A stretch of DNA of 38,226 nt from an uncultured Alphaproteobacteria bacterium (GTDB lineage: Bacteria > Pseudomonadota > Alphaproteobacteria > HIMB59 > GCA-002718135): NCBI GenBank assembly GCA_902592345.1, contig CACJEE010000010.1, forward strand, positions 1 to 38,226, read 5' to 3'. A model generated the notes under the pieces. That model did not search any database. It was not told where the DNA came from and saw nothing but the letters and a program-made list of their open reading frames with translations. Position numbers and translations under genes: made by a program. Below are positions 33,830 to 38,226 of the stretch, in pieces; within the stretch, counting starts at the first letter, position 1; the number at the start of each line of letters is the position of its first letter.

Positions 33830-34840
33830 TTATGTTTTGAGATGAATTTTTCCTTCCAATAATCTTGCTATCTGCTTTGTCGACTCAAATCTCTCAAAAG
33901 TAACTCTGATAATTGCAGTAAGAGGTGCTGCTAAAAGAACACCTATAATCCCCCATATCATTCCCCAAAATATAAGAGATAGGATTATAGTAATTGGGTG
34001 TAGCCCAAAAGCATCTCCAAATATTTTTGGCTCTATTACATTGCCAATAATCTGATGGATAATTGCGGGTAAAAAAATTATTAAAAGGACTGAAGATACA
34101 TCATTATATTGTAAAATAGCAATAGGGATGGGAAGTAAAACAGCAATAATTGATCCGACTACTGGAATAAAGTTAAGTATAAAAGTCAATGATCCAAAAA
34201 TAAATGCTAGTTCCAAACCCATAAACCAATATATTAATCCAGCTACTACACCTGTTATGGAAGAAGTAATAAATTTAGTAAAAATATATTTTTTTACATG
34301 ACCAATAATATCATTCCATTCAGGAGATGTATTGATAGACTTTTTTCCTAATAATAAAAAAAGTGTCATAATTATTACTAAAACTAACTTTGAAATAAAA
34401 TTGGCACTATTACTTAAAATTGTTGATGCCCAATCAAGTAAAGGAAGTGTATTAAGGGAGTTTCTTATTGTTTCTCTATCTATTTCTATATTAAATCTTT
34501 TCAATTCAGAAATAGCAATATCAATTAATATTAATACTTTATTATTATAATCATCAGCTGATTGTAAAAAAGTGATAACTGAAGAGCCAATAAAAGGGAC
34601 AATTATTATAAATAAAAAAACTATAAGACAAAGACTCACAAAAACTGCAACTATTCTGTGAACATGTAAATAATCAATTTGATAATCAATAATTGGATCA
34701 ATTAAAATTCGAATTAATAAAGCTATTACCAGAGGAACTAAGAAAGGTGATGCAAAATTCAAAATAAAGGCAACAGCAATACTTGCTATTATAAAAAGAG
34801 ACCCTGTAACAATTCTATTTGTTTCTAAAACTTGTTTCAT
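33830..34840 (-). CDS. AI-2E family (PerM-like) membrane transporter
   Basis: This 336-residue protein has about seven or eight transmembrane segments. The central ITGVVAGLIYWFMGLELAFIFG and IPVVGSIIAVLLPIPIAILQ and the late VIEPKIFGDAFGLHPITIIL are the recurring family motifs. The family includes TqsA (AI-2 export) and Na+/H+ antiporters, so the cargo cannot be given. The start overlaps the mscS-like stop by 4 bp, so the two are co-translated. It is convergent with recX. Confidence 0.9.
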   Translation of the reverse strand: MKQVLETNRIVTGSLFIIASIAVAFILNFASPFLVPLVIALLIRILIDPIIDYQIDYLHVHRIVAVFVSLCLIVFLFIIIVPFIGSSVITFLQSADDYNNKVLILIDIAISELKRFNIEIDRETIRNSLNTLPLLDWASTILSNSANFISKLVLVIIMTLFLLLGKKSINTSPEWNDIIGHVKKYIFTKFITSSITGVVAGLIYWFMGLELAFIFGSLTFILNFIPVVGSIIAVLLPIPIAILQYNDVSSVLLIIFLPAIIHQIIGNVIEPKIFGDAFGLHPITIILSLIFWGMIWGIIGVLLAAPLTAIIRVTFERFESTKQIARLLEGKIHLKT

Positions 34841-35970
34841 TGTGAAGATTTTGGATTGAATATCTCAGGTTTTTCATTTGGGAAAGATTCAACATACAAC
34901 GATTGGCTAGGGAAGGCAAAGCCAGCTTTGTTTGATTCAACTATCTCTATAATAGAAACTGCTAACTCTTCCTTAATTCTTAAAAACTCTGACCAATCAT
35001 TTGTAACAGTGAATACCTGAACTAACATGTCTATAGAGCTATCAGAAAAACTATCTACTCGAACAAAAAAACCACTATTTTCATTCTTTGCAAAATCTTT
35101 ATTCTCTGTAATTAATTTAGTTATCTGATCCCTAATTTTTTTCAGTTGATCAATATTAGTTTTGTATTCAAGGCCTATAAGCCATCGAATTCGTCGATGA
35201 TGTCTTCTTGAGTAGTTAGTTACAGATTGTTCAGCAAATTTATAATTTGGTATCATTACTGGTGTTGAATCAAATCGTCTAACTAAAGTTGATCTAAAAC
35301 CTATTTGCTCGACTACACCTTCAACCTCATTAGAAACTAAAATTACATCACCTATAGTAAATCTTTTTTCCATTAAAATCATTATACCGCTAATTAGATT
35401 TTTAAATAAATCTTGCGCTCCCAATGCTACAGCAACGCCAAACAATCCTAATCCAGCTATTACAGGTCCAACTTTAATCCCCCACAGTTCTAAAACAGCA
35501 ACAATTCCAAGAACAATAATGATTATTTCTAATCCTTTTAAAGTCCAATTAACCAGTGGTTTAGATATTTTATCTTCAAAATTTTTAATAATGTAAGAAA
35601 ATGGAATAACTAGTTGGTGAAGTAGCCAAAAAATGAAAACTGTAATTAAAGTTCTATTTAGTAAATCTATAAAGTCTTGTACTTCTATCGATAGCTCAAT
35701 GTAAGAAGTTGCAATAAAAAATCCTAAAACAATAGGTAGGAATTTTAAAGGTCCCTCAATTACCTCTACAACAGTGTTATCAATTTTATTTGAAGTCCTG
35801 CTTACCAACTTATTTAATTTACTTATAATAAATCTCGCAAATAACCTTCGTAAAACATAGAATATTAAAAAAATAATAAAACCTATTATAATTTCAGAAG
35901 CATTTAGGCCAAAAATACCTTTATTCCATACTTCTAAAAAAAGTTCCTTAAAACTATTGATAGCTTCCAT
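34837..35970 (-). CDS. MscS-family mechanosensitive channel
   Basis: This 377-residue protein has four or five N-terminal transmembrane helices. They are followed by the pore helix region AGLGLFGVAVALGAQDLFKN, with the Gly/Ala-rich pattern of MscS TM3, then the cytoplasmic beta domain beginning RFTIGDVILVSNEVEGVVEQ. MscS channels release solutes when membrane tension rises. That fits an osmolyte-using cell but is not proof of a link. It overlaps the AI-2E gene by 4 bp and is divergent from the gpx-like gene across 20 bp. Confidence 0.93.
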   Translation of the reverse strand: MEAINSFKELFLEVWNKGIFGLNASEIIIGFIIFLIFYVLRRLFARFIISKLNKLVSRTSNKIDNTVVEVIEGPLKFLPIVLGFFIATSYIELSIEVQDFIDLLNRTLITVFIFWLLHQLVIPFSYIIKNFEDKISKPLVNWTLKGLEIIIIVLGIVAVLELWGIKVGPVIAGLGLFGVAVALGAQDLFKNLISGIMILMEKRFTIGDVILVSNEVEGVVEQIGFRSTLVRRFDSTPVMIPNYKFAEQSVTNYSRRHHRRIRWLIGLEYKTNIDQLKKIRDQITKLITENKDFAKNENSGFFVRVDSFSDSSIDMLVQVFTVTNDWSEFLRIKEELAVSIIEIVESNKAGFAFPSQSLYVESFPNEKPEIFNPKSSQ

Positions 35971-35990
35971 TTTCTATTTATTTATAAGTT

Positions 35991-36539
35991 ATGACTATTA
36001 ATACCATGAAATCCATTAGATTAATTACTTTTTTATTAATGTTTTTTCATTGGAACACAGGATATACAAAAAATATGACAATTTATGATTTTTCTTTTGA
36101 AGATATTGATGGAAACTCTGTTTATTTAAATAAATTCGAAGGTAAGCCAATATTTATGGTCAACACAGCATCAAGATGTGGTTTTACTCCTCAATATGAA
36201 AACCTTCAAAATCTTTTTATGCATTACAGAAATACAGACTTAACGATATTGGCAATAACAAGTAACTCATTCAATCAAGAATATTCCTCTAATGAAGATA
36301 TTAAGAAAATATGTTTAGTAAATTATGATATTGGATTTATTACTTCTTCTCCATTAAGTGTAAAAGGCGATGATGCACATCAAATATTTAGTTGGCTAAG
36401 TAATGAATATGGGAAAAGTCCTAAATGGAACTTCTATAAATATCTTTTTGACCGAAATGGCAAACTTCATTCTTCATGGTCCTCTATGACTAAACCTGAT
36501 AATGCTAAAATATTGAGTAAAATAAATAATTTATTATAA
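35991..36539 (+). CDS. Exported glutathione/thioredoxin peroxidase-like protein
   Basis: This 182-residue protein has an N-terminal signal-like segment (about 10-25) before a GPx fold; a second ATG at 36006 is an equally likely start. Catalytic Cys63 is in NTASRCGFTPQYE and W146-N147 in PKWNFYKYLF. The usual glutamine loop (NQFGxQE) is altered and one residue shorter here (SNSFNQE, Q96). C108 is placed like the resolving Cys of thioredoxin-dependent members. It should reduce peroxides, probably in the periplasm. It ends just before a shared terminator with groEL. Confidence 0.85.
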   Translation: MTINTMKSIRLITFLLMFFHWNTGYTKNMTIYDFSFEDIDGNSVYLNKFEGKPIFMVNTASRCGFTPQYENLQNLFMHYRNTDLTILAITSNSFNQEYSSNEDIKKICLVNYDIGFITSSPLSVKGDDAHQIFSWLSNEYGKSPKWNFYKYLFDRNGKLHSSWSSMTKPDNAKILSKINNLL

Positions 36540-36542
36540 AAA

Positions 36543-36563
36543 AAGCCCCCTTAAAGGGGGCTT
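36543..36563. terminator. Terminator between gpx-like gene and groEL
   Basis: AAGCCCCC (36543-36550), loop TTAAA and GGGGGCTT (36556-36563) form a perfect 8-bp stem. On the minus strand it is followed by a run of T, so it is a strong groEL terminator. On the + strand the following sequence is only AT-rich, so it is weaker for the gpx-like gene. Confidence 0.9.
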
Positions 36564-36585
36564 ATAAAATTAAATCTTTAAGTGA

Positions 36586-38226
<1,641 letters not shown>

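Overview
The window is a dense, AT-rich (by eye about 30% GC) chromosomal segment of a streamlined Alphaproteobacterium, most likely a marine SAR11-like, HIMB59-like or AEGEAN-169-like lineage. Support comes from the alphaproteobacterial TrcR (DUF1013) and DUF1192 proteins, a cysteine-free L31, the conserved efp-suhB pair, very short intergenic gaps and many 1-8 bp gene overlaps. The exact lineage cannot be fixed from sequence reading alone. I see no tRNA, rRNA, CRISPR array, IS element, integrase or phage gene. The whole window reads as core or metabolic chromosome, with no gap between genes longer than about 210 bp.

Layout. 1-2143 (+): tail of GAPDH, an unrecognised small gene, efp, suhB, rpmE. 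2144-2981: DUF1192 (-) and trcR (+). 2974-8170 (-): a compact five-gene run of photolyase, FAD amine-oxidase-like protein, DUF1365, cyclopropane-synthase-like methyltransferase and DUF2878, preceded by rpmG and the tRNA hydroxylase trhO. 9418-17261 (+): a MetF-like reductase, formate-THF ligase (fhs) and the heterotetrameric sarcosine oxidase operon soxBDAG. 17264-18850 (-): a coiled-coil membrane protein and a PlsC-type acyltransferase. 19060-24867 (-): dimethylglycine/sarcosine dehydrogenase, etfB, etfA and ETF-quinone oxidoreductase. 24926-25546 (+): a DsbA-like thioredoxin-fold protein. 25590-26945 (-): a DmdA-like GcvT-family demethylase. 27107-29907 (+): OmpA-type lipoprotein, apaG, trkH. 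29908-33307 (-): lipoprotein, argF, argD, ABC-2 permease. 33355-36539: recX (+), AI-2E-family protein and MscS (-), secreted glutathione-peroxidase-like protein (+). 36586-38226 (-): groEL, running off the end.

How it works together. The centre (9.4-27 kb) is a methyl-group catabolism module. Dimethylglycine and sarcosine, the breakdown products of the osmolyte glycine betaine, can be demethylated by the dehydrogenase-ETF-ETF-QO chain (electrons to quinone) and by SoxBDAG (electrons to O2, making H2O2). Both release methylene-THF. A DmdA-like protein is expected to put a methyl group on THF, the MetF-like enzyme could oxidise methyl-THF, and Fhs interconverts formyl-THF with formate and ATP. 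The 3-8 kb run is a light or oxidative-damage module combining DNA photorepair with fatty-acyl modification; related gene sets in other proteobacteria belong to light or singlet-oxygen responses.

The least explained items are a rho-independent terminator facing + between two minus-strand genes (possible small RNA, 18.9-19.06 kb), the substrate of the DmdA-like enzyme, the true product of the Cfa-like lipid enzyme, and several unrecognised small genes.
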